64,000 bases of DNA from Rhodopirellula baltica (GTDB taxonomy: Bacteria; Planctomycetota; Planctomycetia; Pirellulales; Pirellulaceae): assembly GCA_002901265.1 (NCBI GenBank), contig PPHI01000077.1, forward strand, positions 57,936 through 121,935. The letters run 5' to 3'. The notes below the pieces were generated by a model. That model was not told the origin of the DNA. It saw only the letters and a program-made list of their open reading frames with translations, and did no database searches. Below are positions 1 to 8,069 of this stretch, in pieces (positions within the stretch are counted from its first letter, which is position 1; each line of letters opens with the position of its first letter). Position numbers and translations under genes: made by a program.

Positions 1-646
1 CGAGGTCATCAAGCTCGTCTGCATCGAGATTCTCGATCAGCGTGTCGATCGCCGACGGTGCTGCCTCGGCGGTCTCGAATCGATCGTCAGGCTCGTGACA
101 CGCGACACAACCGACCGTGTGATACAGTCTTTGCCCGGTGGTCGGATCGCCATGCCGCCAAAATTCATGGATCACCGGCAAAGCACCGCCTGCTTTAGGT
201 TCGATGAATGCCTTCGTTCTCGATCCCAAGTAAGCGACCAAAGCGTCGATCGCGTCGTTTTTTTCGACCGACTCAAATTCTGTGAACATCGCCGGCATGG
301 TCGCCCCCGGCTTTGTCGATTGTGGATCGTGCAAGAACGCCCGTATCCAGTCACCGTCTAAACGATTGCCAACTCCGTCAAGACGTGGGGCGAGCTTCGG
401 AGTCAGACGAAGTGCGGAACTTGCATGACATGCGATGCAATTCAATTCGCTAACCAGCAGTGCTGACATCAGCTTTTCATCCACTTCCCCGTGTCGGCCG
501 AACCGCTCAAAGCCAATCACGAAAGCAACATCAGAGTCTTCCGCATAGACACTTGCTGTAGCGAAGGTGATGGCATCCAGTCCGAACGCCATCACGATCC
601 AGACAGAGGTCCGGTGCCACCACGTCAGCCTTTGCCAGCCGCCCAT
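1..646 (-). CDS. Diheme c-type cytochrome domain protein, N-terminal part (runs off left edge)
   Basis: This is the 5' part of a gene read leftward and open at the window edge. I chose the ATG at 646 because it gives a hydrophobic leader (about residues 18-38, ending TASVYA before EDSD) that looks like an export signal. Two heme c motifs are visible: CIACH at residues 70-74 and CVACH at 180-184. Between them is a typical cytochrome c stretch (KLAPRLDGVGNRL, then a MPAMF-like methionine segment that could supply an axial ligand). It is probably a periplasmic electron carrier, perhaps the front of a larger planctomycete multidomain protein whose rest lies outside the window. An upstream in-frame extension without an ATG is possible. 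The heme-binding call is firm; the full protein type is unknown. Confidence 0.75.
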   Translation of the reverse strand, partial: MGGWQRLTWWHRTSVWIVMAFGLDAITFATASVYAEDSDVAFVIGFERFGRHGEVDEKLMSALLVSELNCIACHASSALRLTPKLAPRLDGVGNRLDGDWIRAFLHDPQSTKPGATMPAMFTEFESVEKNDAIDALVAYLGSRTKAFIEPKAGGALPVIHEFWRHGDPTTGQRLYHTVGCVACHEPDDRFETAEAAPSAIDTLIENLDADELDDL

Positions 647-781
647 TACTTCTACTCGCGCGAATCCAACCAACCGACGAACACGTCACCGTCCATCGGT
701 GGATCGTCACTTTGAATATAGTCGCTTCCACGACCGAGCGTGGGTTAAGGCGGGCCCTCCACGCGATTGGATGTTGATTGA

Positions 782-1132
782 TTAGGAGTCGAGCAAGTCA
801 ACAATGTTATCGATCGGCCGACCGATGGCAGCTTTGTCACCCTGGATGACGATCGGGCGTTCAATGAGTTTCGGATTCGCGACCATCACATCGATCCAAT
901 CGCGATCGGTAAATGACTCCGCATCCAAATCCAGTTCCTTGTACAACTTCTCCTTCTTCCGCACGAGCTGTTCTGGCTTGATGCCAAGCTTTTTAATCAC
1001 TTGGCGTAGGACCTTTGCCGAGGGCGGATCGTCCAAGTATCGGATTTCTTCGAATTCAATCCCGCGTGACTTTAATAGCTCCACCGCTTCTCGTGACTTG
1101 GTGCAGCGTGGGTTGTGAAACACTTCGATCAT
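782..1132 (-). CDS. arsC: ArsC/Spx-family thioredoxin-fold reductase (arsenate reductase-like)
   Basis: A 116-residue protein with the ArsC signature NPRCTKSR at residues 7-14, where Cys10 is the expected nucleophile. It continues with a family-typical body (EEIRYLDDPPSAKVL, then RKKEKLYKELDLD) and ends in a RPIVIQGDKAAIGRP segment like the conserved RP-containing strand of the family. Known ArsC enzymes reduce arsenate using glutaredoxin or glutathione. Many chromosomal ArsC/YffB homologues have no proven arsenate activity, and no ars operon partner (arsB, acr3, arsR) is nearby. It lies 27 bases after the phosphatase-cytochrome gene on the same strand, so the two may be co-transcribed. The length fits the short YffB-like group. 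The fold is certain, the substrate is not. Confidence 0.8.
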   Translation of the reverse strand: MIEVFHNPRCTKSREAVELLKSRGIEFEEIRYLDDPPSAKVLRQVIKKLGIKPEQLVRKKEKLYKELDLDAESFTDRDWIDVMVANPKLIERPIVIQGDKAAIGRPIDNIVDLLDS

Positions 1133-1159
1133 GCCGTGCGATTCCTCTTGAGTGGCGTC

Positions 1160-2155
1160 TTATTCCGTCAACGGCACATCACGATACTTGACGTGGCAAG
1201 CTTTACAGTTGGCCGAGATTCGTTGGACCAGTTTATCGAGCGACTCAGGCGGGGCGAAGCGGTTGCCGGAAGCATTCCATTTTTCAAGCTGCTGCTCAAG
1301 TTCTTCAGTCGCTTGTTGAGAATCCAATAGCCACGCACGGAAGTCGGCAGGCTTACCGGTGACCTCGTTGGTTCGCAAAAGTTCGGCGTAAAGCTCGCGG
1401 TTGAGCAACACCTCATGCGCGGGATCGAGATCGGGGTGATTGGGGGGCGATTTCCAACTGGCGTTTGCAATCGCGACCAGATGATTATGCGTGTGACTCA
1501 TCGTCACCATTGCTTCCGCCATCGGCGGGATCGCTTGGACCTCCTTGAATTCGACTTCCAGATCCGACAACTGGTCGGGCGAAATCGGCGCGGCCTTTTC
1601 GGCTGCCTTGTAAAGGCCTTTGTAGTTCGGATTGGTGCCAGCGAGTTCCAAGATGGCGACTGCTTGGCTGGACGGGATCAGGCCAGCGGAGACGCAGGCC
1701 ACACTTGCCGCCGCAGGACTGCGGTGTTTTCCATGGTGACAGTGAATGTAGATCGGCCCCTGCAGTTCTTTGACAGCTTTGGCCAATTCTTTGACTCGTG
1801 AAGCAGGGATGCCATCGTAGCCGTGCGGCAAATGAACGTAGTGCAATCCGTACTTCGCTGCGGTATCGATGTCAGGAGTCATCCCATCAACGCTGATGAT
1901 CGTTTTGATGCCACGCTCGGCAAGCTCGCGAAACGCTTCGTCGCCTTCGGGCAAACCGCCCGAAATGACGCGATCGTGGATACGGATCGGATTCGGTAGG
2001 TTCGAGTTCTCGATCCGTCGTGGTGTAACGTTGGTCGCAGTCTGGGCGAGCGTGGAATTGTTGCCCCACTCGTAGCTACAGCAGACGCCGATCAGCAACG
2101 TCGAAATCCTAATCAGCCGATAGACGCGAGCCGACCGTCGAAGCGAACCCACCAT
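1160..2155 (-). CDS. Exported tyrosine/dual-specificity phosphatase fused to a cytochrome c'-like heme domain
   Basis: The ATG at 2155 gives 331 residues starting with a basic, then hydrophobic leader (LIRISTLLIGVCC) consistent with export; an in-frame start at 2236 is also open. The middle carries a Cys-based phosphatase P-loop, HCHHGKHRS (residues 138-146), matching HCxxGxxR[S/T], preceded by a plausible general-acid region (LPHGYDGIP). The C-terminal 110 residues are helical and end with CKACHVKYRD (heme motif residues 317-321), the arrangement typical of cytochrome c'/c556, where CxxCH lies in the last helix followed by a basic residue. The architecture suggests a periplasmic phosphatase with a heme sensor or electron-carrier domain. 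The P-loop and CxxCH are seen directly; the domain coupling is inference. Confidence 0.75.
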   Translation of the reverse strand: MVGSLRRSARVYRLIRISTLLIGVCCSYEWGNNSTLAQTATNVTPRRIENSNLPNPIRIHDRVISGGLPEGDEAFRELAERGIKTIISVDGMTPDIDTAAKYGLHYVHLPHGYDGIPASRVKELAKAVKELQGPIYIHCHHGKHRSPAAASVACVSAGLIPSSQAVAILELAGTNPNYKGLYKAAEKAAPISPDQLSDLEVEFKEVQAIPPMAEAMVTMSHTHNHLVAIANASWKSPPNHPDLDPAHEVLLNRELYAELLRTNEVTGKPADFRAWLLDSQQATEELEQQLEKWNASGNRFAPPESLDKLVQRISANCKACHVKYRDVPLTE

Positions 2156-2341
2156 GAACAATTCTGCCAACGCGAAAATGAACCCGACCGACAAGCCGCA
2201 ACCGAACGCCACTCGCCGGCGGCAGCATTCTACCAAACAACCGAGAACTCAAGTTCCTCCATTGTGGCCAGCGACCAGATGAACTTGCCGAGCTTTATCG
2301 CGCGGATTCGTTGGAATGGGTTCAGGCGTGGCAACGTTCAA

Positions 2342-2496
2342 GCATCAACGCCGGCCCCTCCGGGGCGATCGTACTTCGTGTCATTTCATCTCTCGGGGCT
2401 GCCGCCCCGAGCTACCAATGAAGACTCCTCCGGAGCCAAAAAACACCGCCACGGGACCGAGACGAGTGCCTAGATGACGCAAGGCGATCGTCGTTC
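2342..2496. repeat. Long dispersed repeat, copy A
   Basis: About 155 bases nearly identical to 2729-2878, in the same orientation. It contains two GC-rich palindromes, gcccctccggggc and cggggctgccgccccg, then a conserved tail with gactcctccggagcc and gggaccgagacgagtgccta. A weaker relative lies near 58690-58850. It is probably a planctomycete REP-like intergenic element; no coding role is seen. Confidence 0.75.
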
Positions 2497-2728
2497 ACCG
2501 AGACACATCGTGGTCAGAAGAAGCCTGGCCAACATTCATCTGGCACGGCCCGTTTGGAGCCGTGCGTTTTCAACAATGCGACGCCACAGAAGATGTCTCC
2601 CAAAGTTCACCCGATAGCTCGAATCATCGCCCCGGGGGGGCCGGCTTCGTTAGCTCGGGGCGGAAGCCCCGAGACTTGCGGTCCATCAAACGTAACCGCC
2701 CCGGAGGGGCCGACGTCGGTCGAACACC

Positions 2729-2878
2729 GCATCAACGCTGGCCCCTCCGGGGCGATCGTACTTCGTATGATTTCATCTCTTGGAGCTGCCGCCCCGAGCT
2801 ACCAACGAAGACTCCTCCGGAGCCAAAAACACCAGCACGGGACCGAGACGAGTGCCTAGATGACGCAAGGCGATCGTC
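2729..2878. repeat. Long dispersed repeat, copy B
   Basis: Second direct copy of the element at 2342-2496, with only a few substitutions and a one-base length change in an A-run near 2827. The palindromic blocks and the tail are conserved, so the element as a whole was copied and not only its hairpins. Confidence 0.75.
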
Positions 2879-3042
2879 GGTCTTGAAACACACCTTCGCT
2901 TCAACGATTTGACAAACCCGTCTGCGGAGCATTCTTCTGCTCGAACACAAACGTCAAATTCGAACCGCTCGTGACAGGTACGCAAAAAAGCGGCGCACGC
3001 ATTAGGCGGCAGGGCGTTGGACCGGGCCCTGAACAGAAACAG

Positions 3043-3127
3043 CGGATGGGGTGGGATTCGAACCCACGGTAGGTTGCCCTACGCTGGTTTTCAAGACCAG
3101 TGCCTTCGACCACTCGGCCACCCATCC
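3043..3127 (-). tRNA. tRNA-Ser (anticodon TGA)
   Basis: Read on the minus strand this is an 85-nt class II tRNA. The acceptor arms GGATGGG and CCCATCC pair perfectly, followed by discriminator G (base 3043 on the complement). The anticodon stem CTGGT/ACCAG encloses CTTGAAA, giving anticodon TGA, which reads UCA codons. There is a long variable arm, then a T-arm with GGTTCGAATCC. No CCA is encoded. It stands alone. Confidence 0.95.
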
Positions 3128-3192
3128 GGCATTTTTTTGATTGACTTGCGATAGCTTAGCACCGACTTCACGATTGGAAAACCGGTTGTCCA

Positions 3193-3771
3193 CTAAGCAG
3201 CCTTAGACAGTCCGTCGCCCTGTTCGGGTTCGCTGCTCGCAGACGCCTCATGCTCGGTTTCTGCGGCGACATCGCTCTCTTCGTCAACGGTCTCGGCTGC
3301 CGCGGTCATTGGAATCGAAACTGGGCCCGAATCCTGCTCGTCGGCTTCTTCGACCTCCGCCGCAACGGTGGACTCCTCTTCGACGACCGCTTCTTCGGTC
3401 ACGATTTCCTCAGCAGGCTCCTGTGAATCCGCCACAACCTCTTCGACGACGTCGGTTTGGGCGACCACCGCTGGTGTTTCTACGGCGTAAATCTCTTCGC
3501 CAGAGAAAACGACGATAATCGATCCGTCTAATTCACGGATTTTCAGCTCGTCAGGTTCCATGAACCAAGTCGCCCGAATCTCGCCTTCCCCGGTTCCGAT
3601 ACAGAACGTTCGTCCGACATAGTAGCCTTCGCGAATTAAAATCGACTCCGACGCAATTCCGACCGTCGCCTGACTCTCGAACTCCGCCAAATCCATTCCG
3701 GCAGCGTAGGTGGCTTGAATCCACCTGCGTAAGTGGGCGCGAACGGTCGTCAGTCGTTGGGAATTGGTCAT
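3193..3771 (-). CDS. Hypothetical protein with a compact N-terminal domain and acidic disordered tail
   Basis: A 192-residue protein of unknown function. Residues 1-95 look folded (TTVRAHLRRWIQATYAAG, then alternating strands ending with VVFSGEEIYAVE). From about residue 100 the sequence is a low-complexity tail dominated by E, A, V, S and D, almost certainly disordered. No signal peptide or membrane segment is seen, so it is probably cytoplasmic. Codon use matches its neighbours. The domain order resembles small lineage-specific planctomycete proteins, but I do not recognise a named family. It lies 65 bases from the tRNA on the same strand. Confidence 0.7.
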   Translation of the reverse strand: MTNSQRLTTVRAHLRRWIQATYAAGMDLAEFESQATVGIASESILIREGYYVGRTFCIGTGEGEIRATWFMEPDELKIRELDGSIIVVFSGEEIYAVETPAVVAQTDVVEEVVADSQEPAEEIVTEEAVVEEESTVAAEVEEADEQDSGPVSIPMTAAAETVDEESDVAAETEHEASASSEPEQGDGLSKAA

Positions 3772-4171
3772 TCGAAGCGTCTTGCCGCGGGGGTTCCTGC
3801 ACTCGTGCTGTTAAGCCTGTCGGTGTATCGTTCATCGGTTCATAATGACGGTTGCATCGCATTTGCGAGTTGGAGAACGCAAGCGGAGCCCAGCTTGCCT
3901 AGTTCGCCAAAAAGCTTGTGTCGGCAATCCCCAAAACGTGTTTGGCGATCCGCTAAGGTGACTTGCGAGACCCTCCCGAGACTCACGAATAACGCCGCTG
4001 TTGCGATGCAATGACATCAGATGTGATGTGACAGAAACAAGTGATCGGCCGCAGACTGTGGCGGATTCGACAAAGAATGAAATTTTTTTCGCTCGGGACG
4101 ACCGATCGTGCCGCCAACCACTTCAATGGCGGAGAATCGTCCCACACTGGAACAACAGGAATCTGGATCGA
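3772..4171. other. Intergenic region with divergent promoters expected
   Basis: A 400-base gap between the divergent hypothetical gene and hpt. The hpt frame is open back to an ATG at 4001, but that extension has no similarity to phosphoribosyltransferases and is treated as non-coding. No clear promoter, repeat or RNA structure was recognised. Confidence 0.4.
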
Positions 4172-4717
4172 ATGCGAGTTTTGTTGGACGAACAACAATT
4201 ACAGGCCGGCGTCGAGCGACTGGCCACCGAAATCGACCGCTTCTACGGGAGCGAACGCCCGCTGACCGTGATCGCGGTCATGACGGGAAGCTTGGTGCTG
4301 TTTGCGGATTTGATCCGCCGTCTGTCGATGCCGCAGCGCGTCGGCGTGATCCAGGCGTCAAGCTACCGTGGTGGTACGGAATCGGGCCAGCTGGATGTCT
4401 CCGCCGATATGTTGATTGACGTTGCCGATCGCGAAGTGCTGCTGGTCGACGACATTTTTGATACAGGCAAGACACTCGACCGCCTGACAGGATTGATCAA
4501 AGACCGCGGCGCCAAATCGGTCAAGACCGCCGTATTGCTTCACAAGCACCGTGAACACGCCGTGTCGCTCCGTCCCGATTTTGTCGCGTTCGAAATCCCC
4601 GACGAGTTCGTCGTCGGCTATGGACTCGACTACCTGGACATGTACCGGAACCTGCCATACCTGGCTGTTCTGGAACCCGAAGAAATCGCCGCGACTGAGC
4701 ATAAATCGAAGCAGTGA
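4172..4717 (+). CDS. hpt: Hypoxanthine phosphoribosyltransferase
   Basis: The ATG at 4172 gives 181 residues, the normal length for bacterial HPRT. The frame is open from 4001, but the extra 57 residues lack any family character. The enzyme transfers phosphoribose from PRPP to hypoxanthine or guanine in cytoplasmic purine salvage. The PRPP-binding motif VDDIFDTGKT is at residues 92-101, preceded by the family's IAVMTGSLVLFADL segment and flexible-loop residues (SSYRGGT). The C-terminus has YGLDYLDMYRNLPYLAVL, which closes the base pocket in known members. Its stop overlaps the GTG start of the following glycosyltransferase (GTGA), suggesting translational coupling, although the pathways are unrelated. 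Confidence 0.95.
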   Translation: MRVLLDEQQLQAGVERLATEIDRFYGSERPLTVIAVMTGSLVLFADLIRRLSMPQRVGVIQASSYRGGTESGQLDVSADMLIDVADREVLLVDDIFDTGKTLDRLTGLIKDRGAKSVKTAVLLHKHREHAVSLRPDFVAFEIPDEFVVGYGLDYLDMYRNLPYLAVLEPEEIAATEHKSKQ

Positions 4718-5990
4718 ATCAATCGGATCGTCGGCTCCGTGTGCTGTTGATCGGTCGCCATTTCTGGCCATTGGGTTCGTTCGACGATGCCGGACACCTG
4801 ATCGACTTGGCGACGCGGCTACATCAACTCGGCCATCATGTCGAAGTCGTTACGCCACGCCAGGCCAACACCTGGTCGGAGCAGTTTCAATTTCGCGAGT
4901 TCGCGATCCATCGGCCACTAAGAATCTTCCGCTCCGGTTGGACCAGTCGTGGCGACCGTTCCGTAGGCAAGTACATCAAGTCCTTGCGTGATTGGGTCTG
5001 CGAAAATCATGCGTCGGCGGACTTGATCTATTGTGACGGGGCGACCGAAGAGTGCGTGGCCGCCGTCGAATCGGCACGCAAACTGAATCTCCCCGTCGTG
5101 GTCCGTGTCGCCGGTTTTGGTGCCGCAAGCGACTTAACTTCTAGCGACAGCCGCCGGAACGTGCGGCGCTGCATCAGTGCGGCTCGAGACGCCGACGCAG
5201 TGGTCGTCAATTCAGCTTCCGTGCACCGACGGATGTTGAGTGAAGGGTACAACGACGCGAAGTTTTGTCGGATCCCGATCGGCATCGGTCGAGTCCCCGA
5301 TTCATCGCTCCACGACAAAGCCGAACTGCGCACGGCATTGGCCAAAATTAACGGTGACCTGCACGTCTTCGACACCATGTCCGTCGTCCTGTCGGTCGAG
5401 CGGATGTGCCAAGATTCAGGGCTAATGAAACTGGTTCAATCGGCACGCATCTTGAGCGAACGGATCCCCGGACTTCAGTATTGGATGATCGGAGACGGGC
5501 CGAAGCGTGATTCGATTTTTCACACCTCAAAGGCGAAGGACTTCGCCAAGCGATGGCGATGCCGGGATCATTTGGGATCATCGGCGACTTGTTTCAAGCA
5601 GCGGATCTGTTGGTCCATGCCGGGGATGACGGATACCAAAGCCATCTTCCGCAAGCAGTCGCACACGCGATCCCGTTGGTCATCGCGAACACCGAAGTTG
5701 CTCGTGAATTCTTCGCGGTATCAACTGCCGAAGTCCAGCAAGAGATCGCTGACGGGCGATTCGAATCTGGCATTCGCTGGTTTGAACCACAACGGCCTCG
5801 CACGCTTCGCATCGCGATCGAATCCATTTTGAGTGACATTCCGGCAGCACAGCGCCAATCCAAGGAACTTTTCAAACGCATGCACAGCTTGCGAGACGAG
5901 AATGAATCGCTGCAGGCTTACGTTCGACTGTTTCGGGGATTGGTTCAAGATCGAAACAATTCGAACGGACATCGCATGCAGGGTGCTTAG
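4714..5990 (+). pseudogene. GT4-family glycosyltransferase interrupted by a -1 frameshift
   Basis: Read as one gene with a single frame change, this encodes about 425 residues of a GT-B (GT4-like) glycosyltransferase. The N-terminal half has a typical opening (LRVLLIGRHFWPLGSFDDAG) and reaches YWMIGDGPKRDSIF. The frame is then lost at a run of five T (5516-5520). One additional T would restore the reading as IFSHLKGEGLRQAMAMPG and then the acceptor/donor-site segment DLLVHAGDDGYQSHLPQAV. As written, the first frame runs on to 5832 with an unrelated 104-residue tail. The start is GTG at 4714, overlapping the hpt stop. It could be a true mutation, slippage at the T-run or a sequencing error. 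It is followed 6 bases later by a second GT4 gene, so a pair for glycan or glycolipid synthesis is likely. Confidence 0.8.
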
Positions 5991-5996
5991 AGAACG

Positions 5997-7109
5997 ATGA
6001 AGCGAAAACTGGCATTGATCATCCCCACGATGGACCGTGGTGGTGCGGAAAAACAGCTCGCACTGCTGGCTTGCAATCTTCCTCGCGACGAATTTGACGT
6101 GAAAGTCTTCTTGCTGACGCGGGGTGGCCCACGATGTAACGAACTACGCGATGGCGGTGTCGACTACACCGTGATTGGGAAGCGTTTCAAAGCCGATCCG
6201 AGCGCGTTGTTTCGACTGAGAAACGAACTGCAACAGTTCGCACCCGACATCGCGCACACTTGGATCTTCGCCGCAAATGCGTTCGGGCGGATGGCCGCAC
6301 GTCTTGCGAAAGTCCCGGTGATCATTGGCAGCGAGCGTTGTATCGACCCGTGGAAAACATGGTGGCACTGGAAAATCGATCGCTACCTGGCAAAGCACTC
6401 TGCCGCGATGACAACCAACAGTGCCGCGACGCAGACGTTTTATACCCAGCATGGAATTTCAGCGGAGTTGTTCCATGTCATTCGCAACGGAATTCCCGCC
6501 AGGCAACCATCGTCGATCGATCGCTATGAAGCGTTCAGGCGATTGGGCGTGGCGCCGGACCGTCGTTTGATCATCTCTGTCGGTCGTCTGTGGGCACAGA
6601 AACGCTACCGTGACTTGGTCTGGGCAGGTGAGCTCGTTGGTGCGACACGGCAAGACACGACTTTCGTGGTTATTGGTGAGGGCCCGCAGCGTGACGAACT
6701 GCTTCGGTTTCGCGATGCGGTAACGACCCCAAAACACGTCGCCTTCGTCGGTCAACGCAACGATGTGGCTGATTTGCTGCCCCATGCAGATCTGTTTTGG
6801 AATGGAAGCGAGTACGAAGGGCAAAGCAACGCGGTTATCGAAGCGATGCAGGCCGGCGTGCCTGTGATCGCATCAGATATTCAGCCCAATCGAGAGCTGA
6901 TCCGGAACGGGGAAACGGGTCGCTTGGCACCACTTGGTGATCGTGCCGAATTCGCTCGACACGCATTGGAGTTGCTGGACGATCCCGATGAATGCCTGCG
7001 ATTGGCTGAGAACGCCAAAGCACTGGTCGAGCGTGACTTTTCCGTTTCGCAAATGATTGACGGCCATGTCGCGCTCTATCGCAAGTTGATGGCAGCACCA
7101 GCAGCGTAG
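5997..7109 (+). CDS. GT4-family glycosyltransferase
   Basis: A 370-residue GT-B fold glycosyltransferase that transfers a sugar from a nucleotide donor in the cytoplasm or at the inner membrane face. The N-terminus has the acceptor-domain opening IIPTMDRGGAEKQLALLA, with the GGAE motif common in this family. The C-terminal donor domain has ISVGRLWAQKRY, then VVIGEGPQRDEL, and the E-x7-E-like segment EGQSNAVIEAMQAGVPVIAS. The length is normal. It starts at an ATG six bases after the preceding frameshifted glycosyltransferase, so the two were probably one transcript with hpt. The acceptor is unknown; O-antigen-like or exopolysaccharide assembly is a reasonable inference. Confidence 0.9.
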   Translation: MKRKLALIIPTMDRGGAEKQLALLACNLPRDEFDVKVFLLTRGGPRCNELRDGGVDYTVIGKRFKADPSALFRLRNELQQFAPDIAHTWIFAANAFGRMAARLAKVPVIIGSERCIDPWKTWWHWKIDRYLAKHSAAMTTNSAATQTFYTQHGISAELFHVIRNGIPARQPSSIDRYEAFRRLGVAPDRRLIISVGRLWAQKRYRDLVWAGELVGATRQDTTFVVIGEGPQRDELLRFRDAVTTPKHVAFVGQRNDVADLLPHADLFWNGSEYEGQSNAVIEAMQAGVPVIASDIQPNRELIRNGETGRLAPLGDRAEFARHALELLDDPDECLRLAENAKALVERDFSVSQMIDGHVALYRKLMAAPAA

Positions 7110-7391
7110 CCGTTTTACTGTTTTCGGAGCTTGGACGAATGGTGGTGACAGCGGGGGGGAGGCACGAATCGGTGCGAATGTCCGTACTTGAGCATTTTAT
7201 CCAGTTTTGACGGCAAGCCCTGATAAGGCATTCCGTTCGTAACGATCACGCGAACGCAAGGCTTCGGAAAATGAAATGAAACATTGGATTTGCTTCAGTT
7301 CAAAGTTGAGTAGCGGTGGCTGACAGATAACATCAAAGCGTCAATCGGAAACGCACCTGCGAAACACTTCGATCGATGCTGGCACGCCTCA

Positions 7392-8009
7392 GTGACGGAC
7401 CTGACGGCTTCCATGCCAGCCCCACCCGCGCAAGATTGGACTCTATCGAACCCAATGGACATGCGAGAAACCCGCCGACAAACGTTCGACGAAGTCGACT
7501 TGTTGCTGGCCAATGCACGGCTACGGGACGAGCTGGAGCCCTACCGCGACGAGTCGATCGATCACTCGATCAATCGCATGCCCCTGCATGCCGAAAACGA
7601 GTACTTGGCGTCGATGCTCGCATGGGAACGCGCCCCAGCATTGCCGATCGCCGAATGGTTTGACCCGCCGCTCGCACTCGGTTCGCCGGACTCGATCAGC
7701 GAACGCGAACTTGCTGTCACGCTGTACGAAACGATCGAACGACTGCACAGCAAGAACATTGTACTACGGTGCACCGATCACCTCAGTGATCGTGACCTTT
7801 ACATGATCATCTATCGCGACATCCTGCCATGCTGTGAAAAGATGGTCGACGTCCCCGGCAAGGCTATCGAGTGGATGTGTGTCGAAGACACAGACACTTG
7901 GCTGCGATTCTACGCCAGTGCCGTTGAACGACGGCGCTACCAAGAAGAACGTGGTGTTCCATTGCCTCCGGCCGAAACACCAATGTATCCACGCCATTTG
8001 CCTGAATAA
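7392..8009 (+). CDS. Conserved hypothetical protein
   Basis: A 205-residue soluble protein starting at GTG 7392; an in-frame ATG at 7413 is an alternative. It has an acidic N-terminal helix region (RRQTFDEVDLLLANARLRDELEPY), then a segment YLASMLAWERAPALPIAEWF and a helical C-terminal half with DLYMIIYRDILPCCEK. It resembles small uncharacterised planctomycete proteins that pair a helical core with a conserved W-containing loop, but I cannot name a family. No signal peptide or membrane segment is present. It is preceded by a 282-base gap with no recognised structure and is convergent with the GT2 gene. Confidence 0.75.
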   Translation: MTDLTASMPAPPAQDWTLSNPMDMRETRRQTFDEVDLLLANARLRDELEPYRDESIDHSINRMPLHAENEYLASMLAWERAPALPIAEWFDPPLALGSPDSISERELAVTLYETIERLHSKNIVLRCTDHLSDRDLYMIIYRDILPCCEKMVDVPGKAIEWMCVEDTDTWLRFYASAVERRRYQEERGVPLPPAETPMYPRHLPE

Positions 8010-8038
8010 GGCAGGCGAATGATCAAATGAGTGCTTCA

Positions 8039-8069
8039 CTGATCGCGATGGTCATCCGACCGCGATCAG
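8039..8069. terminator. Hairpin between convergent genes
   Basis: A perfect 9-bp stem, ctgatcgcg paired with cgcgatcag, lies between the convergent hypothetical gene and the GT2 gene and overlaps the latter's stop codon. There is no strong T-run on either side, so a terminator role is only suggested by position. Confidence 0.35.

Larger units (their letters stand above)
2156..3042. other. Repeat-rich intergenic region
   Basis: About 890 bases without a convincing gene between the phosphatase-cytochrome gene and the tRNA. Short open frames on both strands come from the repeats described separately. Besides the two long direct copies, the segment around 2630-2720 contains related GC hairpins (gctcggggcggaagccccgag and cgccccggaggggccg). 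Nothing else was recognised. Confidence 0.6.

Noticed and set aside
2264..2859. Two similar short proteins ending KHRHGTETSA/KHQHGTETSA
   Set aside because: They are translations of the two copies of the palindromic repeat, without start signals or homology to proteins.
4001..4171. N-terminal extension of hpt
   Set aside because: The extra 57 residues are not seen in HPRT proteins, and the ATG at 4172 gives the normal length.
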